Under the pieces are notes generated by a model. That model was not told where the DNA came from. It saw only the letters and a list, made by a program, of their open reading frames with translations, and searched no databases. The translations under genes were made by a program, and so were the position numbers. From assembly GCA_020060775.1 (NCBI GenBank), contig JAGUZN010000408.1:1-39720 (forward strand): a stretch of 39,720 nucleotides of DNA, in the 5' to 3' direction. Shown here piece after piece: positions 1-8,066 of the stretch. Every line of letters begins with the position of its first letter. The stretch's first letter is position 1. Source of the stretch: Armatimonadota bacterium (GTDB taxonomy: Bacteria > Armatimonadota > Hebobacteria > CAIYQO01).

Positions 1-143
1 CTATAACCCGTTTCCCCGACGATCGCAACCGCGCGCTTCCGGCCGGGACCGGGAACCGGCCCCGCCGGAAACACCCGTTACGGTTCCCGGTAATCGACAG
101 ACGGTCCCCTGCGAATTCGCGGGGGTCCGGCGTTATTAATGGC
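1..143. other. Upstream region of truncated comF, with palindromes
   Basis: No gene is supported here. The stretch is very GC-rich and holds several short inverted repeats. The clearest is a near-perfect palindrome at 106-124 centred on GAATTC, with CCCC and GGGG ends and one unpaired base. Another imperfect dyad surrounds 77-93. No T-run follows the 106-124 hairpin on the + strand, so it is a poor intrinsic terminator. It could be the end of a transcription unit lying outside the window or a regulatory dyad for the comF fragment at 144. No convincing ribosome binding site precedes 144. Confidence 0.3.
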
Positions 144-761
144 ATGCCCATCCCCGAAAGAATCCTGGCAATCCTCAGCAGCGCAGCGTGCGGGCTGCTG
201 TTCCCCCAATCCTGTGTCCTCTGCAACCGTTGGGTCGTCAACCCGGACTGGGTGCCCCTGTGCGAGGGCTGTGCCCAGGCGCCGCGACCGAAATGGGGTC
301 CCCGGTGTGACATCTGCGGGACGCCGGTCCACGCCAACTTCCTCGATCCCGGCTATCCGTGCAGCCGGTGCCGCAAGGGGAAGCAGCCGTGCGACCGTAT
401 CCGCAGCTGGGGAATCTACGAGGGAAGGCTGCGGGAACTGATCCACGCCTTCAAATTCAACGGACTGCGCAGGCTCGCCCTGCCGCTGGCGTCGCACCTG
501 GTTCAGTGTCTGCGGGAGGATTTCGACGGACTTCCGATCGACGCCCTGGTCCCGGTACCGCTTCACCGGGCGCGCCGGCGCAGCCGCGGCGTCAGCCGCA
601 CGCCTCGCTCCGACGCTGCCTCGAACTCGCGCCCCTCGCTGCAAAAGAACTTCAATCCCTTCTACCGTGATGCATCGGCAGCGGTGAGTGCGGCAAACGC
701 AATGGAGGATCGCCGGCAACGGCTCTTCACGCATCTGCAGGAAATCGCCAGCAGACCGTGA
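144..761 (+). pseudogene. comF: ComF family protein, C-terminally truncated
   Basis: ComF proteins are phosphoribosyltransferase-like proteins linked to DNA uptake. They have an N-terminal zinc ribbon and a C-terminal PRPP-binding motif. Here the N-terminal part is well preserved: cysteine pairs C24/C27, C40/C43, C55/C58 and C73/C76, then the family segment IHAFKFNG and the run LVPVPLHRARRRSRG ending near residue 149 (about base 590). After that residue similarity to the family stops abruptly. The remaining 56 residues are unlike ComF, and the PRPP loop (hydrophobic-DDV-TTG-type) is absent in all three frames down to the next gene. A normal ComF is about 220-250 residues. I read this as a gene that lost its catalytic end by deletion or recombination near 590, probably non-functional as a transferase. 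An assembly join at that point is the alternative. Confidence 0.7.
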
Positions 762-820
762 TGCCGTTCGTGGGGTGTGACCTCCATACATCCAACTCTC
801 CTCGAACTTACTCCGGCATA

Positions 821-829
821 TGGTATGAT
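821..829 (+). promoter_or_regulatory. Extended -10 promoter of the phospholipase-like gene
   Basis: TGG followed by TATGAT (824-829) forms an extended -10 element about 70 bases before the proposed start at 897. No good -35 hexamer sits at 16-18 bases upstream, which extended -10 promoters can tolerate. It lies downstream of the truncated comF, so the next gene probably has its own transcript. Confidence 0.4.
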
Positions 830-896
830 AGAACATATCGGCATGGTGGTCTTCCGCTGTGTACGCACCAGAATGCTTTCAAGTCGAGGAAAACTG

Positions 897-3416
897 ATGT
901 ATCGAGTTACTCTGCGCCTGCTGTGCACCCCGCTCTTCCTGCTGCTGATCTGCAGTGCTCAGGCATGGGCCGGGCAAATGGGTGGTCATATTTACTCGGC
1001 TCTGCTTGCCAAACAGTATCTCAGCGGATCAGCGCGCCGTGCGGTTGACGCCCATCTCGACCTCTACCTGAGTGGGGCGCAGGGACCGGATATCTGCGGC
1101 GTGGTGATGCCGGAGCTCAATACCGTCTCCTTCTTCACCGCGATCGGCGGGGAAACCCATTACAGCGAGAAGAAAGCGCTGCTGGCGTTGAACCTCCTGG
1201 ATTGCGCAACCACCGATGGTGAGCGAGCCTACGCGCTCGGCTGGATCACCCACTATATCAACGACATGTTCGTCCATGAGACGGTCAACAACTATGGCGG
1301 ATACTACAAAGAGTTCGGCGCACATCACAAAGAGTTGGAAATGCTCGAGCAAAAGCATGTGCTCGCCCGCCATGCCGACCTGGTCACCCCCGGTAGGAGC
1401 ACCACTATTCCCACCACGGGGGGCAAGGCGGATTTCGCCAACTTCATCTTCGATGCCTACCATCGCACCTATCCCGACAACCCCATCTACCAGTCCGGCA
1501 ATGAGTGGTTCGTGGAGAATAAACCGTATTTCAGCAAGCGGTATATCGAGGCCTCCGACCTCTGTCGCGTGGCGAATGGCGCGTTCTTACGTTCACATAC
1601 CGACGGCACCGGCAAACATGGCTGGGCCATCGGGGGCACGGCAGTATTCCCGGCGATGCCTGATAAAGCGGCTTACGCCCGCATGACCAGGGCGATCGAG
1701 ATCACCTCGGTCGAGGCTGCCGCCGACCGCTTGCGCGTCACCGTGGCGGTGCATGACACGAAGTTGTACGGCCGCTTCCTTGTCGATTGGGAGGCCGCGA
1801 TTACCGATGCGACCCGGTACGCCAACCAGGTGTTCACCCTGGCCTCGGCATACCTGGATGAGAACGAGCCGGGGAAGAAGGCCGGGTTGCGCAAAGAACT
1901 GCTGGCGGTGATACCCAACGTGAACCTCGATCAGCCGCGCGCCAACTTTTCTTCGGCAACAGTAACGCCGGGCAATGTGGACGCCAAGCAGGTGAGTTAC
2001 CTGCTCACCCTGTATCCGCAGACCACATCAGGTGCGCCGTTGCCCAAGCCCGTGCTGCTGGAGGGCCGGTCGCCGGTGGCCAACTTCCCGACCAAGCATT
2101 TTGCCGGTTCATGCGAAGGCACACTCACCTTTGACATCACCTTGCCCGCCAAAGCCTCTCCGTATCACTTCACCTTGCAGGTGATGCTGAGCGGGAAAGA
2201 TGCGCTGAAATGCCCGGAATACCGTGATGTCGATTGGGTGGAAGTCCAGGGCCAGCATCCCGGAACCTGGATGAGCGGTGCGGGCGGCGTGAAGGTGACC
2301 GATCTCTTCACCGTGCGCGTACCGATTCCCGAGACGGTGGATACCGCCCGGGGCGCACGCCGCTGGGTGGTAATGGCGCCGAGCCATAGCCTGGCCGCCG
2401 AAGACCTCGCGATCATACGCGCCAGCTTGCCGCACGAACAGTACCGGTACGACGTGCAGGCCATCGAAGAGCGCATCGAGGGCGACACCCTGGTGGCGAC
2501 CCTGCAAGTCACCGATACCTATGCCGATCGTCAGGTGGTGAAAGGGCCCGCCAAGCTGATGTTGGTGTGGTTCACTGAAGGCAAAGCGCATAACACGACC
2601 GATGAAGTGTTGGGCGAACTCAAAACCGATTTAGACCAATCGCTTGCCGACCTGGAGCGCGTCGAAGAGATTATGGACAATCTACTCACCGATGAGCAGG
2701 AGGAGAAGCTGGGCAAAATCATGGAGCAGTACGAGGCATCGCTGGTGAAGCAGGGGAAATCGGAGGAGGAGATTGAACGATTGATGGAGGCGCGTGCGTT
2801 CGCCGAGATGGAGAAGATGGGCGTCGATATGAGCGTGTTCGACGAACTGAATGCCATTACGCAAAAGGCCAATGACGCGATGGCGCTGCCCTTCCATATC
2901 ACCTCGGACGTCACCCTTGTCCCGGTGAGCTTATCCATGGATGTGACCGCCGGCTGGAAACGGGGCGACCATGCCACCGCTGCCTGTGCTGAGACGCGTA
3001 AAGATGACAAGGGGCGGTTGATGTGGAGCATGGATGGGCATGTCAGCGCCTTCATGAGCGACGACGAGGATGCCATGGCGAAATTCCAGAAAGCGCACGC
3101 CGGGCACGCGAGCGCGGTGCCGGTCACGGTGCAGGGATTCTCCGGCATGCTGTATGAAGAACGGACGCCGGTGAAAAGCGATGGCGGCAAATGCGAATAT
3201 GCTTACTCGGCGGAAGGCTACCTGGCTAAAGGAAAAGCCTATATCCGCATTTACCTCTCCGGCTCGGCAAGCGGGTATAAAATCTTTGAACAGGATGAGG
3301 ATAAAAAACTACAGTTAGTGTACGATGGGAGCGATGACGCGAAAACCGCAATCGAGCGCATCATCTCCGAAGGTACGGCCATGCTGCGGGGCCTGCGCCT
3401 TCAGCCGGCGCAATGA
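897..3416 (+). CDS. Secreted zinc-dependent phospholipase C-like protein with long C-terminal extension
   Basis: 839 residues from the chosen start. That ATG follows GAGGA (886-890) at six bases and directly begins a signal peptide (hydrophobic 8-21, cleavage after AWA at 25). The open frame extends upstream to 777, but those codons would precede the signal. The N-terminal 25-230 match the prokaryotic zinc-dependent phospholipase C fold. Candidate metal ligands are H31, D65, H88, H119, D123, H127, H144 and E148, with the H-x3-D-x3-H and H-x3-E spacing expected for the trinuclear zinc site. The product should therefore be exported and could hydrolyse phospholipids or related phosphodiesters. 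The remaining roughly 600 residues are not recognised. They look like beta-rich domains interrupted by a charged, probably coiled-coil helix at about 568-641. Most prokaryotic relatives are much shorter, so this extension is unusual. The activity is inferred from ligands only. Confidence 0.75.
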   Translation: MYRVTLRLLCTPLFLLLICSAQAWAGQMGGHIYSALLAKQYLSGSARRAVDAHLDLYLSGAQGPDICGVVMPELNTVSFFTAIGGETHYSEKKALLALNLLDCATTDGERAYALGWITHYINDMFVHETVNNYGGYYKEFGAHHKELEMLEQKHVLARHADLVTPGRSTTIPTTGGKADFANFIFDAYHRTYPDNPIYQSGNEWFVENKPYFSKRYIEASDLCRVANGAFLRSHTDGTGKHGWAIGGTAVFPAMPDKAAYARMTRAIEITSVEAAADRLRVTVAVHDTKLYGRFLVDWEAAITDATRYANQVFTLASAYLDENEPGKKAGLRKELLAVIPNVNLDQPRANFSSATVTPGNVDAKQVSYLLTLYPQTTSGAPLPKPVLLEGRSPVANFPTKHFAGSCEGTLTFDITLPAKASPYHFTLQVMLSGKDALKCPEYRDVDWVEVQGQHPGTWMSGAGGVKVTDLFTVRVPIPETVDTARGARRWVVMAPSHSLAAEDLAIIRASLPHEQYRYDVQAIEERIEGDTLVATLQVTDTYADRQVVKGPAKLMLVWFTEGKAHNTTDEVLGELKTDLDQSLADLERVEEIMDNLLTDEQEEKLGKIMEQYEASLVKQGKSEEEIERLMEARAFAEMEKMGVDMSVFDELNAITQKANDAMALPFHITSDVTLVPVSLSMDVTAGWKRGDHATAACAETRKDDKGRLMWSMDGHVSAFMSDDEDAMAKFQKAHAGHASAVPVTVQGFSGMLYEERTPVKSDGGKCEYAYSAEGYLAKGKAYIRIYLSGSASGYKIFEQDEDKKLQLVYDGSDDAKTAIERIISEGTAMLRGLRLQPAQ

Positions 3417-3445
3417 ACGATACGGGATAGACCCGGTGGCCGTGG

Positions 3446-3472
3446 GCGAACGACTGTCGGGTTCGCGTCTTT
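3446..3472 (+). terminator. Possible intrinsic terminator after the phospholipase-like gene
   Basis: GCGAAC (3446-3451) pairs with GTTCGC (3461-3466) around a nine-base loop, followed by a short T-rich run (GTCTTT). It lies 30 bases after the stop of the preceding gene. The stem is only six base pairs, so this is a weak call. Confidence 0.35.
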
Positions 3473-3627
3473 GGACGCCTCGCTTTTCCACAACACAACG
3501 TGCAGCCGCCACCGCGCATTGTCGCCATCATGCCCACCCCGCATCACTTTGCCTGCGTACAATGGCAGAAAATGCATCACGCCTGACGCCCAGGTGTCAA
3601 CAGCGAGACACCGGGATGGGGGGAGAG

Positions 3628-5091
3628 ATGACCGCACAATACCAGGATGGAGCACATACCTCGCTCTGGCTTGCCACCACCACGCGGCCGAGTTACGCGG
3701 AATTGCAGGATCGCCTCACCGTGGATGTCGCCATCATCGGGGGCGGCATTGTGGGGCTCACCGCCGCCTCGCTTCTCTGCCAGGCGGGCAAGCGCGTGCT
3801 CCTGTTGGAGGCCCGGCGATTGCTGACCGGCGTGACCGGACACACCACCGCCAAGCTCACCACCAGCCATGGCCTCATCTATGCCAGCCTGCGCGAGCAG
3901 TTTGGCGATGACGGCGCGCGCACCTACGCTGTGGCCAATCAAGCCGCGATGCAGCATGTGCTCGACTATCTGGAACGCCATGACATCGATGCCGACATGC
4001 AGCGTTTCCCCTCCTACACTTATGCGCTGGATGACGAGCAACGCCCGCAGATTGAAGAGGAAGCCCGCGCCGCAGCCGCCTGCGGACTGCCGGCCTCCTT
4101 CAGCGAAGAAGTGCCGTTGCCCTTCCCGACAGCGGGCGCCGTGGTCTTTCAGGATCAGGCGGTCTATCACCCGCTGAAATATCTGCAGGCGGTGGCTGAA
4201 CAGGCGAGCGTGCTCGGTGGACAAATTGTCGAGCACACGCGAGTGCTGCAAGTCATCGATGAAGGATCGCATTGCCTGCTGGCCACTGATCATGGGTTGG
4301 TGCAGGCGGCCGATGTGATTGTGGCCACCAACTACCCGATCTACGATCCCGATTTCCTCTACACCCAGTTGGCGACCCATATGTCCTATGCGCTGGCCGT
4401 GCGGGTGGACGGTGACATTCCGCCGGGATTGTTCTACAGTGTTGAAGAGGGCTTTCATTCCCTGCGCCCATACCGTTGGGGGCAACAGGACGCCCTCATG
4501 CTCGTCGGCGGCGAACCACACAAAACCGGGCATGCCGATGACACCGTGCAGCGCTACCAACGGCTGGAAGCGTGGACGCGCCAGTACTTCCCCGTGCGCG
4601 AGGTCGCGTACCACTGGGCAACACATGACTCGGATACCCCGGATGGCGTGCCGTACATCGGGCGGATGACCTCGCCCTCGGGCCGCGTCTATGTCGCCAC
4701 CGGCCTGAAAGGCTGGGGCATGACCCAGGGCACGCTGGCCGGCATGCTGCTCACCGACCTGATCACCGGCAAGGAGAATCCCTGGGCATCATTTTACAGC
4801 CCGGCGCGGGTGGAGAAACAACGTGCGCAATTCCGCGAGGAAACCGAGAAGATGGCGCCGGGCGAAGGCAAAATCATCGAGTTGGGCCATACGAAACTGG
4901 CGGTATACCGGGATGACGACGGCCGCGTGCATGCGGTATCCGCCGTGTGCAAGCATCGCGGGTGTCCGGTGCATTGGAACGCCGCCGAACGCACGTGGGA
5001 TTGCCATTGCCACGGTTCGCGCTACGACGTGGATGGGCATATCATCCACGCTCCGGCCTCGGCCGACTTGGAGCCGTATCGAGCACGATAA
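3628..5091 (+). CDS. FAD-dependent oxidoreductase with C-terminal Rieske [2Fe-2S] domain
   Basis: 487 residues. The N-terminus has a dinucleotide-binding Rossmann motif (GGGIVG, residues 38-43, followed by a LLEA strand end) of the DadA/glycine oxidase-like flavoprotein family. The C-terminal 80 residues form a Rieske domain with C441-x-H443 and C459-x2-H462, the four ligands of a 2Fe-2S cluster. This FAD-plus-Rieske arrangement is known in many bacteria, and the substrate is generally unassigned. No signal peptide is visible, so it is probably cytoplasmic. The start is uncertain: ATG at 3628 follows a purine-rich GGGGGAGAG with little spacing, and ATG at 3616 is in frame. The open frame runs back to 3325, inside the previous gene, but those residues do not look like protein of this family. 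A TACAAT at 3559-3564 could be the -10 of its own promoter. Confidence 0.8.
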   Translation: MTAQYQDGAHTSLWLATTTRPSYAELQDRLTVDVAIIGGGIVGLTAASLLCQAGKRVLLLEARRLLTGVTGHTTAKLTTSHGLIYASLREQFGDDGARTYAVANQAAMQHVLDYLERHDIDADMQRFPSYTYALDDEQRPQIEEEARAAAACGLPASFSEEVPLPFPTAGAVVFQDQAVYHPLKYLQAVAEQASVLGGQIVEHTRVLQVIDEGSHCLLATDHGLVQAADVIVATNYPIYDPDFLYTQLATHMSYALAVRVDGDIPPGLFYSVEEGFHSLRPYRWGQQDALMLVGGEPHKTGHADDTVQRYQRLEAWTRQYFPVREVAYHWATHDSDTPDGVPYIGRMTSPSGRVYVATGLKGWGMTQGTLAGMLLTDLITGKENPWASFYSPARVEKQRAQFREETEKMAPGEGKIIELGHTKLAVYRDDDGRVHAVSAVCKHRGCPVHWNAAERTWDCHCHGSRYDVDGHIIHAPASADLEPYRAR

Positions 5092-5183
5092 CAGAGGAAT
5101 CGGTAGTCGTCATCCTGGGTGGTGCTGCTAAACAGTACCGCTCTCGAGTTTAGGTGGTGTTCGTGCCTGCTCATCCTGAGGAA

Positions 5184-5362
5184 TCACGGCGAGAATTGAA
5201 CGGTCAAAGCTCTGGGATTGACGTCGTTCTTTTCATTCCGACAGGCCTCGACAAACCGCCGGATATGCATGCTTATCCCTGGCCAATCCTCTGCCGCCAC
5301 CAGCTCTTTGGGAAACAACGGGCTCCCGATGTCGCACCGGCCGCGCCCGCCTGCATGGCGAA
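5184..5362 (-). pseudogene. Remnant of a KHG/KDPG-type aldolase C-terminus, frameshifted
   Basis: On the minus strand directly after the ceramidase-like gene there is a piece of unrelated coding sequence. One frame reads FAMQAGAAGA. The next frame continues with IGSPLFPKELVAAEDWPG and then a helix ending in RRFVEACRNEK before a stop at 5184-5186. This resembles the last 45-55 residues of 2-keto-3-deoxy-6-phosphogluconate/4-hydroxy-2-oxoglutarate aldolases (glycine-rich phosphate-binding strand, then LVAAGDW-type helix). The two halves are in different frames, separated near 5335. The catalytic parts and the start are missing. It begins one codon after the ceramidase-like stop, suggesting a deletion joined two genes. 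Family assignment is from memory of the pattern, not from a search. Confidence 0.45.
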
Positions 5363-5365
5363 TCA

Positions 5366-6988
5366 TCACCCTTCCGCTATGATACTGGATAAGCCCGTGC
5401 CGGTGTGCGTCGATCCGGAGGCTGCTAACTGGTCGAAGATCTCCTGCACGGCCTGATAGAAGATACCTTCCCATTCCTGGGCGAGCAGACATTCGGTGGA
5501 TTCGTAACCCCCGCGACCGTAATAGGCAGCCGGGGGAGAGTAGTGCAGATAGCCATTCGCGTTGGAGATGATGTAGGTATACTTGAACGGCGACATCTCC
5601 TTGACGTTGAACCCGATTTCCGCCAGCACCTCTGTGGGAGAGGCGATAAAGACGCACTCGCCAATCCTGATGCCCTTGATCTCTGCCGCCACGGTGTCGC
5701 CGCCGAGCTCGTCGATGATCTCCTGATGCTTCTCGAGGGTGGCGATCTTTAACTCGTTCACGGAGATGAGTTCCATCGCCCGCAGGCTCTCCAAGTACTT
5801 CGCGACGTCGATCCGATTTTGCTCGTCCAGTGCACGGAGCGTGTCATCGCCGCAACTATCTGCCTGCATGTAACGGTATGGGGAGTGGTTCGGGTAATCG
5901 GGGTGCAGCGCATACTTCAGGTAGAGCGGCAGGAACGTTTTGAAATTCAAGCCTGTATAGCGTATAGACGCGGTCAGTGCGGCCTGTTCCTGTTTAACCG
6001 CCGCGACTGCCTGCGGAATATCCGTCCTGAAGGGAAATTCGACATGCCTCGTCGCGATGGCGACCGTGGCAGGACCGGTCTCGATCGAACGATACGACTT
6101 CAACACGCTTTGTCCCAGGCGATACCCGAAGTCGTGCATGGTGGGGGGGTTCTCACGGTCGTCGTAAGAGGCTTCCATGATGTCTCCGTTCGCACCCTGC
6201 AGGAAAATGGCCGTCACGCCACCGCCGAGCTGCTCTTCCAGGTACTGCGACGTAACGCCGGGGAAATCGGCGGTAATCAGGCCCTTACGGCAGCCGACCA
6301 GCAAGTGACTGGCAAAATCGTAAAGCACGGCCAGCGGACTGCCGTCCAGGCGGTCGATGCGGATGATGCCGATTTCTGGGTCGATCGGGCGCAGCGCCTC
6401 AACCTCTTCATCCGGCGGCTCCGGCCGCCACGTGTAATCGGTCCCGTTCTTCAAGACCACGGTCCGGTTGAACGTCAACGTGTCTTCATGGCCGGCGCCG
6501 ACGCCAATGGTCACAGGGGTCAAACCGTTCAGAGCCTGCCGGATAGCCTCAACGGTGCGGTCGATCTGTTCGGCATCATCGCAGAGCAGGCGACCCGGGG
6601 GATGCGTATGCGAGGCACTGATGCTGATGCAGCCGCCGGGAATGCCCAGTTCACGCTCCACACGAGATCGCACGTTGACGAGGAAGTCATCGGCGCTATC
6701 GATCAAGATGTACTGGCTGGTGGTGCGCGCGCAGATGGCCGTCGCATCCATGGTCACCAGCACTATCTTGGCGTTCCCGTCATCCAGCACCAGAGCGCGG
6801 GCATAAAGCGGATCGCCAATGCGCACGCGCTGATCACGATACTGCGGGGGAATGTGCGCCATCGTCTTTTGCGGATAAATGCCGTACGAAAGCTCCCCCT
6901 CGGGACAGGTAATATCGATCTTGCCGACGCCTGCCTTCAGCCCGCAATTCTGCTTCGGTGTGTGTGATGCAGCATCCATCGTGTGCAT
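5366..6988 (-). CDS. Neutral/alkaline ceramidase-like protein
   Basis: 540 residues. The N-terminal half follows the neutral/alkaline non-lysosomal ceramidase pattern: an opening LKAGVGKIDIT strand, a DPLYARALVLDDG segment, and the histidine motif SASHTHPPG with H127 and H129 as likely zinc ligands. True neutral ceramidases hydrolyse the N-acyl bond of ceramide. Many bacterial members of this fold, like this one, are shorter, lack a signal peptide and have unknown substrates, so a role on an intracellular amide is equally possible. The start at 6988 follows GAGGAG closely (three bases), and an in-frame ATG at 6979 would give a 12-base spacing. It is transcribed alone, with the tRNA-Ser gene far upstream on the same strand. 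Immediately downstream is the aldolase remnant, so its original 3' neighbourhood has been rearranged. Confidence 0.7.
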   Translation of the reverse strand: MHTMDAASHTPKQNCGLKAGVGKIDITCPEGELSYGIYPQKTMAHIPPQYRDQRVRIGDPLYARALVLDDGNAKIVLVTMDATAICARTTSQYILIDSADDFLVNVRSRVERELGIPGGCISISASHTHPPGRLLCDDAEQIDRTVEAIRQALNGLTPVTIGVGAGHEDTLTFNRTVVLKNGTDYTWRPEPPDEEVEALRPIDPEIGIIRIDRLDGSPLAVLYDFASHLLVGCRKGLITADFPGVTSQYLEEQLGGGVTAIFLQGANGDIMEASYDDRENPPTMHDFGYRLGQSVLKSYRSIETGPATVAIATRHVEFPFRTDIPQAVAAVKQEQAALTASIRYTGLNFKTFLPLYLKYALHPDYPNHSPYRYMQADSCGDDTLRALDEQNRIDVAKYLESLRAMELISVNELKIATLEKHQEIIDELGGDTVAAEIKGIRIGECVFIASPTEVLAEIGFNVKEMSPFKYTYIISNANGYLHYSPPAAYYGRGGYESTECLLAQEWEGIFYQAVQEIFDQLAASGSTHTGTGLSSIIAEG

Positions 6989-7621
6989 TTACTCCTCGAA
7001 CGTGTGATATTTCTCCCGCGGTTCTTCACAGGGCATGATTGCTGAGCAAGGATCACCTCGACATGCTTTCCCAACTATCGATGTCCGCTTGTACGTCGCT
7101 GGGGCCTGGCGGTGTGCAGCAGCCCCGGAATCCTGGCAGCATCACAGCACAAGGCTTCTGATGGTCAGGATCGCCCTGTACAGAAGGGCAGAGGTCATCC
7201 AGTACCCCAGTATCGTCCACGCTCTCTCGTCCGTCAATGCCGTGCCGGGATAAAATTCCGGTACAAGTACCGACCAGGATGGGCGGCGGCGTGCCGCCGA
7301 TGTCGCAGCCTATGCTCCACCTTGTGCATAGGGATTGCATCCAATAGCCCGTCGCTGGCAAGGTAGCAACGGTTCTCTGACCATTTCATTGTGGAGGCTC
7401 TTGAGGAGGTATTGATGATATCCAGAGCGCCTTCACTCCCGAGGGCTCGTTCAACTTCATCTTCGGGAAGCCTCGGTACGGGCGTTGGCGATCCCTACTC
7501 GGGGCACTCGCTGTGCAGATAACCAAGTCCGATTTGCGAATCGTGTGAACAAGCTGAAATTTTCATCCATCACACAATCCGCGGGAAGCGGGGTTAACGA
7601 CGGGAATTCACGCGTCAAAGG
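6989..7621. other. 633-base gap with possible decayed coding sequence
   Basis: No intact gene is supported. Between about 7367 and 7545 on the + strand two frames join into a protein-like segment: frame 2 gives SDHFIVEALEEV, then frame 1 gives DDIQSAFTPEGSFNFIFGKP and continues to a stop near 7546. The switch near 7408 would be a single frameshift. I do not recognise the family. The same spot contains GAGGAGG (7403-7409) six bases before an ATG at 7415 that opens a 35-codon frame, which I do not believe is a gene. The rest of the gap shows no repeat, tRNA or clear promoter. Confidence 0.25.
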
Positions 7622-7714
7622 TGGCGGAGAGGGCGGGATTCGAACCCGCGAACGGTTTATACCCGTTACACGATTTCCAGTCGTGCTCCTTCAACCAGGC
7701 TCGGACACCTCTCC
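7622..7714 (-). tRNA. tRNA-Ser (anticodon GGA)
   Basis: A complete class II tRNA read on the minus strand. The acceptor stem GGAGAGG (7714-7708) pairs with CCTCTCC (7632-7626), the discriminator is G (7625) and the CCA end is encoded (7624-7622). The anticodon stem CACGA/TCGTG encloses the loop CTGGAAA, giving anticodon GGA, which reads TCC and TCT serine codons. The long variable arm (about GTAACGGGTATAAACCGTT) is typical of serine tRNAs, and the T arm GCGGGTTCGAATCCCGC is canonical. No intron is present and no clear terminator follows. Confidence 0.97.
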
Positions 7715-7751
7715 GCGAAGGACAATGACATCATCCTGATGCCGGCACAAA

Positions 7752-7780
7752 AGTCTACCAAAACGACTTGGCCATGTCAA
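7752..7780 (-). promoter_or_regulatory. Promoter of tRNA-Ser
   Basis: On the minus strand a perfect -35 TTGACA (7780-7775) is followed after exactly 17 bases by TAGACT (7757-7752), with a TG one base before the -10. Transcription would begin near 7745, about 30 bases before the mature tRNA 5' end, leaving a short leader for RNase P to remove. Confidence 0.7.
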
Positions 7781-7917
7781 TGTGACGAGCCGGCGGAGTG
7801 AGCAGGGGGTGTCAGCGTCGTGCATGCAACGAGGGGTATGAGGCACTTCGTGCTGTTCCCCCACCCCGGCACGCCCCACCGATGGTTGACTTTTTTCGAA
7901 AACAGGTTGCGAACCGG

Positions 7918-7946
7918 TTTACGAACGCGCCCCAGCATGGTACATT
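7918..7946 (+). promoter_or_regulatory. Promoter of the short transcription unit
   Basis: TTTACG (7918-7923), a 17-base spacer ending in TGG, and TACATT (7941-7946) form a sigma70-like promoter with an extended -10. Each hexamer matches consensus at four of six positions. It precedes the 12-codon reading frame and the terminator at 8033-8066, defining a predicted transcript of only about 110 nucleotides. Confidence 0.5.
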
Positions 7947-7975
7947 AAAATCAAGCGGAAGGAGGTGGTGTGGAT

Positions 7976-8014
7976 ATGGATTATAACCAACGCATCGGAG
8001 GTGGCGAGCGCTAA
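7976..8014 (+). CDS. 12-codon reading frame with full-length Shine-Dalgarno (possible small protein or leader)
   Basis: The frame encodes MDYNQRIGGGER. It is preceded by AAGGAGGTG (7959-7967), which would pair with the 16S rRNA anti-Shine-Dalgarno over nine bases. The ATG lies 10 bases after GGAGG. A promoter is visible upstream and a strong intrinsic terminator begins 19 bases after the stop. No gene follows on this strand before 12.7 kb, so it is not an obvious attenuator leader. An overlapping GTG frame (7965 or 7968) reads through to a TAG in the terminator tail and would encode about 34 residues, but its spacing to the ribosome site is too short. The unit could be a real microprotein, a small RNA that happens to bind ribosomes, or a remnant. 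I do not recognise it. Confidence 0.35.
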   Translation: MDYNQRIGGGER

Positions 8015-8032
8015 GCTCCCATCAGACCGTAC

Positions 8033-8066
8033 ACGGGGAACGCCTGCAGGCGTTCCCCGTTTCTGT
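8033..8066 (+). terminator. Strong intrinsic terminator of the short transcription unit
   Basis: A perfect 12-bp stem (8033-8044 with 8049-8060) closes on the tetraloop TGCA and is followed by TTTCTGTT. The long GC-rich stem and immediate T-rich tail make it one of the most convincing terminators in the window. Confidence 0.8.

Noticed and set aside
3577..4626. Open frame of 349 codons on the minus strand
   Set aside because: Antisense to the FAD/Rieske oxidoreductase, which carries all the recognisable motifs.
5819..6967. Open frame of 382 codons on the + strand
   Set aside because: Antisense shadow of the ceramidase-like gene, whose motifs are clear on the other strand.
7415..7522. ATG after GAGGAGG opening a 35-codon frame
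   Set aside because: Serine/arginine-rich composition without protein character; a neighbouring frame looks more like decayed coding sequence.
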